Positions 25,032-33,339 of a DNA stretch of 64,000 bases are shown in pieces. Within the stretch, counting starts at the first letter, position 1, and every line of letters starts with the position of its first letter. This stretch comes from Bradyrhizobium macuxiense (GTDB lineage: Bacteria > Pseudomonadota > Alphaproteobacteria > Rhizobiales > Xanthobacteraceae). The translations under genes and the position numbers were made by a program. The DNA is taken from contig NZ_VITY01000006.1 of NCBI RefSeq assembly GCF_007993935.1, forward strand, positions 62,001 through 126,000. Direction: 5' to 3'. The notes under the pieces were generated by a model, which ran no database searches, was not told the DNA's origin, and saw nothing but the letters and a program-made list of their open reading frames with translations.

Positions 25032-25826
25032 ATGGCTGAAACCCCAAACGCACGACCAAGCGAGACACGCGTCCAGCGCCTGCAGAGGCTGCGCCGCGCC
25101 GTTGAATCGAGTGGCGCGCTGCACCTGAAGGACGCCGCCGAGCTCCTGAAGGTTTCCGAAATGACGGTGCGGCGGGACCTTGCTGGTCCGGAGGGCGCCC
25201 TCGCTTTGCTCGGCGGCTACGTCGTCAACGCGGCATCGCCGACCGGGATCAAGTACGCGTTCGAGCAGGAGATCGACCAGCACACCCAGGACAAGCGTCT
25301 CGCCTGCCGGGCCGCCGCCGCCTCGATCAAGGAAGGCGATACGATCTTCATCGATTGCGGCACCACGATGCAATCGCTGGCGGATTGCCTGCCCGAGGAT
25401 CTGCCGCTCTCGGTGATCTGCTATTCGATGAACGTGGCGTCGATTGTGACGCACCGGCCCGGCACGCAGGTGATGCTGATGGGCGGGCTCTATCATCCCT
25501 CGTCGCAATCCTTCGCGTCGGACGACGGACTGTCCTATCTGCGGCGGCTCGGGATCAACAAGGCCTTCATTTCCGCCGGCGGCGTGCACTGGACCCGTGG
25601 CGCGAGCTGCTCGAACTTTCACGAGGTCGCCGTCAAGCAGGCCGTGATCGAGACCGCGATGGAGAGCATCCTGGTGATCGACGCGAGCAAGCTCGGCAGT
25701 CTTAAGTCGGCATTCTTCTCCGATATCGGCGCGTTCTCGCGGATCATCGTCGGCGGCGCGGCGTCATCGGACGTGCGCAAGCACTTCCGCAGCCTTCCCG
25801 TCGAATATGTGACCAGTGCAATCTGA
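25032..25826 (+). CDS. DeoR/GlpR-family transcriptional regulator
   Basis: A 264-residue repressor of the DeoR type. It has an N-terminal winged helix-turn-helix (about 12-65; LHLKDAAELLKVSEMTVRRDL) and a C-terminal sugar-phosphate sensor of the isomerase-like fold (DTIFIDCGTTMQSLADCL, then DDGLSYLRRLGINKAFISAGGV and LVIDASKLG). DeoR proteins usually release DNA on binding a phosphorylated sugar, here plausibly deoxyribose-5-phosphate. The gene lies between the two operons it probably controls. Its TGA is part of a 12-bp hairpin (25823-25856). Confidence 0.9.
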   Translation: MAETPNARPSETRVQRLQRLRRAVESSGALHLKDAAELLKVSEMTVRRDLAGPEGALALLGGYVVNAASPTGIKYAFEQEIDQHTQDKRLACRAAAASIKEGDTIFIDCGTTMQSLADCLPEDLPLSVICYSMNVASIVTHRPGTQVMLMGGLYHPSSQSFASDDGLSYLRRLGINKAFISAGGVHWTRGASCSNFHEVAVKQAVIETAMESILVIDASKLGSLKSAFFSDIGAFSRIIVGGAASSDVRKHFRSLPVEYVTSAI

Positions 25827-25856
25827 CCCGGGCGGGGGCTGGCTCGCCCGGGTCAG
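25823..25856 (+). terminator. Terminator-like hairpin at the end of the DeoR gene
   Basis: CTGACCCGGGCG (25823-25834) pairs perfectly with CGCCCGGGTCAG (25845-25856); CTTTGT follows. The stem includes the TGA stop codon. It separates the DeoR gene from the convergent end of the second ABC operon. Confidence 0.6.
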
Positions 25857-25906
25857 CTTTGTCCATGATGCACGCCGTTGCGACACCGCGCATCGTTGGC
25901 CAAAGA

Positions 25907-27058
25907 TCAGTTGCAGGCAGGCTTCGCCTTGTTGCAAGCGTCGGTCAGTTCGGACGGCGGCTCCTTCTTGAACACCGTCTTGTAGGATTCCAGCACGTTC
26001 GACTGCGTCACCGGCAGCGACTGCACGCCGACCCAGGCCGGCGTTTCCTTGCCGAGCAGCGCGTTCATCATGGCCATCGCCTCCGCGACGCCCTGGTCAT
26101 AGGGACGCTGCGAGCCGGTCGCCTTCAGCGGTCCGCCCTTGGCGATCTCGATCGCCGATTGCAGGCCGAGATCGACGGTCGTGACCGGAATGTCGATGCC
26201 CTGCGCGCGCATCGAGCTCAGCGTATCCAGCGCCGGCTGATCCCAGACCGCGAACACGCCCTTGACGTCAGGATTGCCGGTGAGGAAATCGCCTGCGATT
26301 TGCGAAACCTTCGGCGGATCGGTGAAGTCGACCTGCTTCATCTTGATGTCGGGCCGGTTCTTCTGCATCCACTCGCGAACGCCCTTGGTGCGCTCGTTGG
26401 TGCTGAAATAGTCGACGCCGAAATTGACGAGGCCGATGGTGGCGCCCTGCGCCATGCAGGACGCCAGGATCTGCGCCGCGATCTGCCCGTTACCCAGATT
26501 GTCCGCCGAAATCATCGAGGCATATTCCTCGGGATGCTTGAGGCCGGTCGGAATGCTGTCCATCAGCACCAGCTTGATACCGGCCTTGGCGACCTTCTTG
26601 TAGGTCGGCGCGGTCGCGGTGAAATCGACCGGGATCGAGATGATGCCGTCCGGATGCTGCTGGATGGTGTTCTCGATGTCGGCGATCTGCTTGTCGACCT
26701 GATATTCGGCGGAGGCGACGCCGGTCACCGACACGCCGTACTTCTTCAGCGTGTCGGTGATGCCCTGGATCTGCAGCTGCGCCCAGTCGAGGTTGACCGT
26801 CTGCATCGAGATGCCGACCTTGAAGTGCTTCTCCTTGACCTTGGCGGCATCGGCATCCGACAGCGCCAGGACCTCGGGCGAAGCGGCCTTCTCGCCGTGG
26901 GGCCCCTGACCGACGATCGATTTCGGTCCGAGCGTCGCAAGATCGACGCCCTTGACGCAGGTTGCCGGCACTTCGGCGCGGGCCGAAGGGGCGATCGAAA
27001 TGGCCGTCGCCGCGATCAGCGCGGTCAGCGGCAGGGTTTGTCGCAAGATTGGCTTCAT
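25907..27058 (-). CDS. Sugar ABC transporter substrate-binding protein (ribose type)
   Basis: A 383-residue periplasmic binding protein of the Peripla_BP_4 (RbsB-like) class. The signal peptide (LPLTALIAATAISIAPSARA) ends before EVPATCVKG. Binding-protein phrases include VGISMQTVNLDWAQLQIQG, DGIISIPVDFTATAP, and VFAVWDQPALDTL. The start at 27058 follows GGGAGGAAACA, a strong ribosome binding site; the frame extends further upstream but without coding character. Third gene of the minus-strand operon rbsA-rbsC-rbsB. The ligand is inferred to be a pentose or deoxypentose. Confidence 0.9.
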   Translation of the reverse strand: MKPILRQTLPLTALIAATAISIAPSARAEVPATCVKGVDLATLGPKSIVGQGPHGEKAASPEVLALSDADAAKVKEKHFKVGISMQTVNLDWAQLQIQGITDTLKKYGVSVTGVASAEYQVDKQIADIENTIQQHPDGIISIPVDFTATAPTYKKVAKAGIKLVLMDSIPTGLKHPEEYASMISADNLGNGQIAAQILASCMAQGATIGLVNFGVDYFSTNERTKGVREWMQKNRPDIKMKQVDFTDPPKVSQIAGDFLTGNPDVKGVFAVWDQPALDTLSSMRAQGIDIPVTTVDLGLQSAIEIAKGGPLKATGSQRPYDQGVAEAMAMMNALLGKETPAWVGVQSLPVTQSNVLESYKTVFKKEPPSELTDACNKAKPACN

Positions 27059-27162
27059 TGTTTCCTCCCGTGTTTGGTCGCCGATTGACCGGAGGCCGGC
27101 GACCTTGCCCCTACCCTTGCAGCGCAGTGACCTTGCGGCCCTTGCGCTGCATCTGACTTCGA

Positions 27163-28155
27163 CTAGCGCTTCGTGAAGGCGACCGCCGCCACGATGATCG
27201 CTCCCTTGATGACGAGCTGCATCGGCGAGCTGACGCCGAGCAGCACGAGACCGTTGTTGAGCGTGCCGATGATCAAGCTGCCGAACAGCGTTCCCAGGAT
27301 GTAGCCGCGGCCTCCGAACAGGCTGCAACCGCCGAGGATCACGGCGGCGATGACGTCGAGCTCCATCCCCTGCACGACATCGGGCCGCGCGGCATGCGAG
27401 CGCGCCGACAGCACCAGCGCCGCAAGCCCGGCCAGCGCGCCGGTCAGCACGAAGGCGGCGGTCGTCACCCATTTGGTGTTGATGCCGGAATAGAGCGCCG
27501 CAGTCGGATTGCCGCCGACCGCATAGATGCGGCGGCCGAACACGTTGTAGTGCAGCAGCAGGATGCCGACGATCATCGCCACCAGCGTCCAGGCGATCGG
27601 AACGGGGATCCCTAAGAACGTGCCTTCGCCGAAGATCGCGAAATAGGTCTCGTTGGTGATGATGACCGGCTTGGTGTTGGTGACCATCATCGCCAAACCG
27701 CGCGCCATGCTCAGCGAGCCAAGCGTGACGAGGAAGGAAGGAATTGAGAGCTGCGTGGTCAGGATGCCGTTGAGCAATCCGACCAGCGCGCCGGTGCCGA
27801 GCCCGGCGGCGGCGCCGACGATCCAGCTGTTGCTGATCTGGCTCATCGCCAGCGCCGCGGCCATGCCGGACAGGGCCAATGTCGATGCGACCGACAGATC
27901 AATCTGGCGCGCAATGATCACGAAGGTCATGCCGACCGCGATGATCGAGACCAGCGTGGTCTGGCGTCCGATATTCAGGAAATTGTCGACCGACAGGAAC
28001 CAGGGCGAGGACAGGCTGAACACCACCAGCAGCACCACGAAGGCGATGTACAGCATGTAGGGCCGCTCGCCGCGCAGCAGGTTCTGCAGCAGCTTGCGGC
28101 GCCGATCGGATCGGGTCGGCGCCGCGGCGACATTGGGCGCGGTCAGTTCAGTCAT
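27163..28155 (-). CDS. Sugar ABC transporter permease (RbsC type)
   Basis: A 330-residue permease of the BPD_transp_2 family with about nine membrane segments. Conserved phrases are FVIIARQIDLSVAS, IPSFLVTLGSLSMARG, NPTAALYSGIN and DVIAAVILGGCSLFGGRG. The start overlaps the ATPase stop by four bases (28152-28155), giving translational coupling. A 104-bp gap separates it from the binding-protein gene. Confidence 0.92.
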   Translation of the reverse strand: MTELTAPNVAAAPTRSDRRRKLLQNLLRGERPYMLYIAFVVLLVVFSLSSPWFLSVDNFLNIGRQTTLVSIIAVGMTFVIIARQIDLSVASTLALSGMAAALAMSQISNSWIVGAAAGLGTGALVGLLNGILTTQLSIPSFLVTLGSLSMARGLAMMVTNTKPVIITNETYFAIFGEGTFLGIPVPIAWTLVAMIVGILLLHYNVFGRRIYAVGGNPTAALYSGINTKWVTTAAFVLTGALAGLAALVLSARSHAARPDVVQGMELDVIAAVILGGCSLFGGRGYILGTLFGSLIIGTLNNGLVLLGVSSPMQLVIKGAIIVAAVAFTKR

Positions 28156-29732
28156 GCGGGCAGCTCTTGCAATACGCCTTGTCCGGAAGCCTGGTAGATC
28201 TGCAGGAGATGATGCAGCTCTTCGGCATCAACGATCTCTCCGCGCACGAGCGTCCGCGCCACGCGTCCATCGACGATCACGGAGATGCGGTCGCAGAGCT
28301 CGATCAGTTCGACGAGATCGGACGAGACGACCAGCACGCCGCTGCCGTCGCGCGCGGCGTTGCGGATCACGCCATAGATCTCCTCGCGTGCGCCGACGTC
28401 GACGCCGACCGTCGGCTCGTCGAGCAGCAACACGCGCGGCCGCGGATCATTCCATTTCCCGAACACGACCTTCTGCTGGTTGCCGCCGGACAATGTCCTG
28501 ACCAGGCTGGAAGCGCCTTGCGCCTTCACCGAAAGCCGCGCGACGGCGGTTTCCGCGCGCCTGATGGCAGCGCGCTGCTGCATGAAGCCCCAGCGCGAGA
28601 AACGCGGGATCCGCGGCAGAGTGATGTTGCGCTCGATCGAATGATCCAGCACCAGGCCCTGCACATGCCGATCTTCCGGCACCAGCGCGACGCCCTGGTC
28701 GATCGCATCGGCCGGGCTCTTCGGCAGCCAAGGGCGGCCCTCGATCTCGAACGCGCCGCGCTCGACCGGCCGAAGTCCGAAGATCGTCTCCAGAATCTCC
28801 GTGCGTCCGCTGCCGATCAATCCGGCAAGGCCGTGGATCTCACCCTTCATCACAGTCAGGTCGACGGCCGACAGCCGGTCGTTGGACACATCAGAGAGCG
28901 ACAGCACCGGCGACGGATCGAGCGCGCGCGCTGCCGCGGGCGCGGCGCGCGATGCGGCCGGCGCCAAGCGATCGGTGCCGATGATGGCGTTCACCAACCG
29001 CTTCATGTCGGTATCGGCCGTGACGAACGTGCCGGCGTTGGCGCCATCGCGCAGCACGGTGACGCGCTGCGAGATCTCGAACACCTCGTTGAGCCGATGC
29101 GTCACATAGATCACGCCGACGCCGCGGCGCGTCGCCTTGCCGATCGCATCGAACAGGATGCGGACCTCATCCGAGGTCAGCGAGGATGTCGGCTCATCAA
29201 GGATCAACAGCCGCACCTCGCCCATCAGCGCCTTGGCGATCTCCGTCATCTGGCGATAGGCGAACGGCAGCGAGCCGACCGCAGCTTTGGTATCCAGGGG
29301 AATGCCGAGCTCGCCCAGGAACGCTTCGGCCCTCGCCATCAGCTCGCGCTTCCTGACAAAGCCGAACCGCGTGCGCGGCTCGCGGCCGAGCAACAGATTG
29401 TCGGCGACGCTCAGCGACTCGACGAGACTGAGGTCCTGATAGACGACCGCGATCCCGGCCTCGCGCGACCGTGCCGGACTGTCGAACGTCGCCGGCTTGC
29501 CGGCGATCTCGATGGTGCCGCTGTCGGCCGCATGAACGCCGCTGAGGATCTTGATCAGCGTGGATTTTCCGGCCCCGTTCTCGCCCAACAGGGCATGCAC
29601 CTCGCCGGCACGGACCTCGAGGTTGACGTCGCGTAGCGCTCGCACGCCGCCAAAGCGCTTGTTGATGCCGCCGACCATCAAAAGCGACGTCGACGGCCGA
29701 GGCTCTGCCGCGATCGAACCGGACAATTCCAT
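28152..29732 (-). CDS. Sugar ABC transporter ATP-binding protein (RbsA type, two ATPase domains)
   Basis: A 526-residue double ATPase. Domain 1 has Walker A GENGAGKSTL and Walker B LLILDEPTSSL, but its signature region reads LPFAYRQMTEIAKAL rather than an LSxGxQ form. Domain 2 has the degenerate Walker A GLIGSGRTE usual for RbsA second halves, a canonical LSGGNQQKVVFGKW and LLLDEPTVGVDVG. It is the first gene of the second transporter operon and lies just downstream of the AT-rich candidate operators at 29779-29818. Confidence 0.92.
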   Translation of the reverse strand: MELSGSIAAEPRPSTSLLMVGGINKRFGGVRALRDVNLEVRAGEVHALLGENGAGKSTLIKILSGVHAADSGTIEIAGKPATFDSPARSREAGIAVVYQDLSLVESLSVADNLLLGREPRTRFGFVRKRELMARAEAFLGELGIPLDTKAAVGSLPFAYRQMTEIAKALMGEVRLLILDEPTSSLTSDEVRILFDAIGKATRRGVGVIYVTHRLNEVFEISQRVTVLRDGANAGTFVTADTDMKRLVNAIIGTDRLAPAASRAAPAAARALDPSPVLSLSDVSNDRLSAVDLTVMKGEIHGLAGLIGSGRTEILETIFGLRPVERGAFEIEGRPWLPKSPADAIDQGVALVPEDRHVQGLVLDHSIERNITLPRIPRFSRWGFMQQRAAIRRAETAVARLSVKAQGASSLVRTLSGGNQQKVVFGKWNDPRPRVLLLDEPTVGVDVGAREEIYGVIRNAARDGSGVLVVSSDLVELIELCDRISVIVDGRVARTLVRGEIVDAEELHHLLQIYQASGQGVLQELPA

Positions 29733-29778
29733 TTTCCTCCCGTCGCCCGCGCGAAACGCTGATGCGATGATGACATAT

Positions 29779-29818
29779 TGTTATTTTTGCAACTTATTGT
29801 GTTATAATTCTATCACAA
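29779..29818. promoter_or_regulatory. Candidate DeoR operators upstream of the ribose-type ABC operon
   Basis: TGTTATTTTTGCAAC (29779-29793) matches 13 of 15 bases of the site before deoC. Directly after it, TTGTG (29797-29801) and CACAA (29814-29818) bound a 22-bp imperfect palindrome. The whole stretch is AT-rich and 45-90 bp before the ATPase start. Shared control with the deoC operon is inferred. Confidence 0.5.
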
Positions 29819-29999
29819 CAGGCAGCCTGTCAATGGGAGATCGCGCCGACGGGCGTCAGAATTGAGGGCGGTCCGAGCGAGCCCGGCACCGTCAGATCCG
29901 CGCCGCCGGCCTCCGCGGGGCACGCCGACATCCATCAGGGTTGTGCTACGCTACGCTTCGCTTGCTCGACTCATCCAAAGCCAACGCCGGTGAAGCGCG

Positions 30000-31832
30000 A
30001 TGAAACTGGGTGCTGCGATTGCCGTCATCCTGATCGGGTCTTGCCTGCCTGCGACCGCGCAGCAAGGCGGTGCCGCCCTCTACGCGCAACGCTGCGCGCA
30101 GTGTCACGACAGTACCGACGCAAATATTCGGGCGCCGAGCCGCGCCGCGCTGCAGTCAAGGTCGTTCGATGAGGTTCTGGGAGCGATCACCACGGGCCCG
30201 ATGGCATCCTTCGCGCAGGGACTGAGCAATGACGAGCGGGCGGCGATCGCCTCGCTCGTCACCGGAAAGGCCGCTTCGCATGCGGCGGCGGAGAACCCAG
30301 GCCAATGTGCGCAGGGCGAGACCGGCTTTCCGCAGCCGATCGACGGGCCACGGTGGAACGGCTGGGGCGCGGATCTCAACAACAGCCGGTTTCAGCCGGC
30401 GGCCATGGCCGGCCTCACGCAGGACAAGGTCTCCCGGCTGCGTCTGAAATGGGCCTTCGGATTTCCCGGCGCATCGATCGCGTTCGCCCAGCCGACCGTC
30501 ATCGGCGGCCTGCTGTTCGTCGGCGGCACCGACCGCAAGGTCCACGCCCTCGACGCGAAAACCGGATGCACCCGCTGGGTGTTTCCGACCGAAGCGCCGG
30601 TCAGGGCGGCGATCAATTTCGCCACGATGGATAACGGCCAGCCGGTCGTCTTCTTTGGCGACCTGCTCGCCAACATCTACGCCGTGAATGCAACGACCGG
30701 CATGCTAATCTGGAAGTCCAGGATCGAGGATCACCTGGCCGCCCGGATCACCGGCGCGCCAGTTTTCTATGCCGGCGTCGTCTATGTCGGCGTGTCATCG
30801 ATCGAGGAAGCGACAGGGTCTCGCCCCACCTACCAATGCTGCACGTTTCGCGGCAGCGTCGTTGCGCTGAGGGCCGAGACCGGCGCGCAGGTCTGGAAGA
30901 CCTACACGATCGCCGAAGCGCCGCATCCGACACGAACGAACGCGATCGGGACCCAGCTGTTCGGTCCGGCCGGCGCATCGGTCTGGTCCGCGCCGACGAT
31001 CGACGTTCAGCGCAAGGCGCTCTATGTCGCGACATCGAACAGTTACGCCGACCCGGCAACCGACACCAGCGACGCGGTCCTCGCATTCGATCTCGAGACC
31101 GGCAAAATGCTTTGGCATCAGCAGGCCACGCCGAAGGACAGCTTTGTCGTCGCGTGCTTCGGCACCGACCAGAGCAACTGTCCGGAGGATCGCGGCCCCG
31201 ACCATGACTTCGGACAATCGCCGATCCTGGTGAACCTGCGTGATGGACATCGCGCGCTCGTCATCGGCCAGAAATCCGGCGTGGTGCATGCGCTGGATCC
31301 CGACCATGAAGGCAAGGTCCTGTGGCAGACGCGGATCGGCCAAGGCGGCCCGTTGGGCGGCACCGAGTGGGGCTCCGCCGCGGACCAGGACCGAATCTAT
31401 GTCGCCAATTCCGACGTGCGGTTCCTGAGGGATGGCTCGAGGCGTCTCAATTCAAGCGAAGGCGGCGGCCTGTTTGGCCTCGATCTTGCCACCGGGAAAA
31501 TCGCGATGCAGGTGGCGCCGGTTGCCTGCGGCGATCGCCCCCAATGCAGTCCTGCGCTCTCCGCAGCGGTCACCGCGATTCCCGGCGTTGTGTTCTCGGG
31601 TGGCGTGAGCGGCTTCTTGCGTGCCTACGCAAGCGATGACGCCAAGCTGCTTTGGGAGATCGACACCGCGCGCGACTACAGCACGGTGAACGGCGTTCCT
31701 GCCCATGGCGGCGCCATGGATGGACCCGGGCCGATCGTCGTGGACGGCATGCTGTACGTCAATTCCGGCTACGCGCAATGGGGCGGCCTGCCCGGCAACG
31801 TCCTGCTGGCCTTCGAGGTCGGCAACCCCTGA
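30000..31832 (+). CDS. Cytochrome c/PQQ quinohemoprotein, polyvinyl-alcohol-dehydrogenase-like
   Basis: A 610-residue periplasmic protein with a signal peptide (MKLGAAIAVILIGSCLPATA), an N-terminal cytochrome c domain with haem motif CAQCH (Cys32, Cys35, His36), and a PQQ-type beta-propeller from about 110 on with repeated blades (KVHALDAKTGCTRWVFPTE, NIYAVNATTGMLIWKS, VVALRAETGAQVWKT). A vicinal Cys-Cys (YQCCTF) recalls the adjacent cysteines of quinoprotein alcohol dehydrogenases. The order haem-then-propeller is that of polyvinyl alcohol dehydrogenase, opposite to common quinohemoprotein ADHs. Electrons would pass from PQQH2 to haem c. No PQQ genes are nearby; the true substrate is unknown. 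Confidence 0.78.
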   Translation: MKLGAAIAVILIGSCLPATAQQGGAALYAQRCAQCHDSTDANIRAPSRAALQSRSFDEVLGAITTGPMASFAQGLSNDERAAIASLVTGKAASHAAAENPGQCAQGETGFPQPIDGPRWNGWGADLNNSRFQPAAMAGLTQDKVSRLRLKWAFGFPGASIAFAQPTVIGGLLFVGGTDRKVHALDAKTGCTRWVFPTEAPVRAAINFATMDNGQPVVFFGDLLANIYAVNATTGMLIWKSRIEDHLAARITGAPVFYAGVVYVGVSSIEEATGSRPTYQCCTFRGSVVALRAETGAQVWKTYTIAEAPHPTRTNAIGTQLFGPAGASVWSAPTIDVQRKALYVATSNSYADPATDTSDAVLAFDLETGKMLWHQQATPKDSFVVACFGTDQSNCPEDRGPDHDFGQSPILVNLRDGHRALVIGQKSGVVHALDPDHEGKVLWQTRIGQGGPLGGTEWGSAADQDRIYVANSDVRFLRDGSRRLNSSEGGGLFGLDLATGKIAMQVAPVACGDRPQCSPALSAAVTAIPGVVFSGGVSGFLRAYASDDAKLLWEIDTARDYSTVNGVPAHGGAMDGPGPIVVDGMLYVNSGYAQWGGLPGNVLLAFEVGNP

Positions 31833-32165
31833 TACGATGTCGGCATTTGCGCCGGCACAGCGAGCACTACTCGCCGCGGGGTATTCGTGCTTTGATGTCG
31901 GCCAAGATCGGCCGATAGTCTGAAGGGAGGCCTCGTGGTGTTTGGTGACGCGCTACGCAACATCACGTCCGGGGCCGTTTCCCTCGCGCTCAACGATCGT
32001 CCGATTTCAGGTTCCAAGCGGCGTCGAATCATCGCGGCCGGCTCGAGCTATTGCCCGACATCAGGGACGCGCGGCACGAGATCGAACGGCATGGCAGCCG
32101 CGCGGCAAATCGATGCGCATCTCGTTGCGCACAAAAAACACAGAAACTATAAGTGCTTGGAAAGA
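31833..32165. other. Intergenic, no gene recognised
   Basis: A 333-bp stretch between the quinohemoprotein gene and tRNA-Pro. Several overlapping short frames exist but none has a ribosome binding site or protein-like composition. I see no hairpin strong enough to call. Confidence 0.5.
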
Positions 32166-32242
32166 TGGTCGGAGTGGCAGGATTCGAACCTGCGACCCCT
32201 GCGTCCCGAACGCAGTGCTCTACCGGGCTGAGCCACACTCCG
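32166..32242 (-). tRNA. tRNA-Pro (anticodon CGG)
   Basis: On the minus strand a 77-nt cloverleaf is formed: acceptor CGGAGTG/CACTCCG, D-arm GCTCAGCCCGGTAGAGC, anticodon stem CTGCG/CGCAG around loop TTCGGGA (anticodon CGG, reading CCG), T-arm with GGTTCGAATCC, discriminator A and an encoded CCA. No integrase or attachment duplication is seen beside it. Confidence 0.96.
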
Positions 32243-32320
32243 ACTGAGGGCCGGCTTATAGCGTCGGGTTTCGGGGACTGCAAGGGACCACAAGGCACCC
32301 AATTGAGGAATCTAGTCACA

Positions 32321-33310
32321 GTGGATACAGGTCTGAAAACGCACGTATTGCCCGCCGGCGCCGCCGCCACGGCCACCGCCGCCGGGGTTCTGGCCGAGGG
32401 CGGCCTGGTGGCGTTTCCGACCGAGACGGTTTACGGCCTCGGCGCCGACGCCGGCAACGCCTCCGCGATCGCCCGGCTCTACGAGGCCAAGGGCCGGCCG
32501 GCCTTCAATCCGCTGATCGCCCATGTCGCCGATCTCGGCGCCGCCCGCCGGATCGCCCTGTTCGACGGCCAGGCCTTGCGGCTGGCGGATGCGTTCTGGC
32601 CCGGCCCCCTGACCCTGGTGCTGCCGAAGGCGCTGTCCTGCCCGGTTGCGGAACTCGCGACCGCCGGGCTCGATACGGTCGCCATACGCATACCCGCCCA
32701 CAAGGTGGCGCGCGACATCATCAAGGCCTTCGGCGGTGCCGTGGTGGCACCGTCGGCCAATCTCTCCGGCCATGTCTCGCCCACCACCGCCGAGCATGTG
32801 AACGGCGATCTGGCTGGGCGAATCGACATGATCGTCGACGGCGGCCCGGTCGAGGTCGGCGTCGAATCCACCATCGTCGGCTGCTTCTCCGATCCGGTGC
32901 TGCTGCGGCCGGGCGGGCTGACCCGCGCCGAGATCGAGCGCGTGCTCGGCCATCCCTTGCAATCGCCGCCGCAGGATGCCGAGAACGACGCTCAGCCGAT
33001 CGCCCCGGGCATGCTCGCCTCGCATTACGCGCCGCGGACCCCGGTCCGGCTCAATGCCAGCGACGTCCATGTCGGCGAAGCCCTGCTGGCGTTCGGGCCA
33101 GCCAAGGTTGCAAGGCGCGAATGTGCCTTGGTGGTGATGAACCTGTCCGAGCGCGGCGATCTCGCCGAAGCCGCCGCCAATTTGTTCGGCTACCTTCGCA
33201 CGCTCGACAAGAGAAACGCCGATGCTATCGCAGTGATGCCCATTCCCGAGGATGGGCTAGGCGAAGCCATCAATGACCGCCTGCGTCGCGCAGCGGTTGG
33301 GCGGAACTAA
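32321..33310 (+). CDS. L-threonylcarbamoyladenylate synthase (Sua5/YrdC)
   Basis: A 329-residue Sua5-type enzyme that makes threonylcarbamoyl-AMP from threonine, bicarbonate and ATP for t6A37 modification of ANN-decoding tRNAs. The YrdC domain covers about 10-205 (FPTETVYGLGADA, KGRPAFNPLIAHV, WPGPLTLVL, APSANLSGHVSPT, ESTIVGC). The C-terminal Sua5 domain follows (APGMLASHYAPRTPV). The GTG at 32321 is used because a longer frame would run back into the tRNA gene. Confidence 0.9.
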   Translation: MDTGLKTHVLPAGAAATATAAGVLAEGGLVAFPTETVYGLGADAGNASAIARLYEAKGRPAFNPLIAHVADLGAARRIALFDGQALRLADAFWPGPLTLVLPKALSCPVAELATAGLDTVAIRIPAHKVARDIIKAFGGAVVAPSANLSGHVSPTTAEHVNGDLAGRIDMIVDGGPVEVGVESTIVGCFSDPVLLRPGGLTRAEIERVLGHPLQSPPQDAENDAQPIAPGMLASHYAPRTPVRLNASDVHVGEALLAFGPAKVARRECALVVMNLSERGDLAEAAANLFGYLRTLDKRNADAIAVMPIPEDGLGEAINDRLRRAAVGRN

Positions 33311-33339
33311 CTTCCGGCTGAGTGAAAGACCAAGAAAAA

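Noticed and set aside
30000..31832. Ordinary quinohemoprotein alcohol dehydrogenase
   Set aside because: In those the cytochrome domain is C-terminal and the catalytic half is first; here the haem motif is at residues 32-36.
32166..32242. tRNA-Pro as an integration site
   Set aside because: No integrase, no direct repeat of the tRNA 3' end and no foreign gene set on either side.
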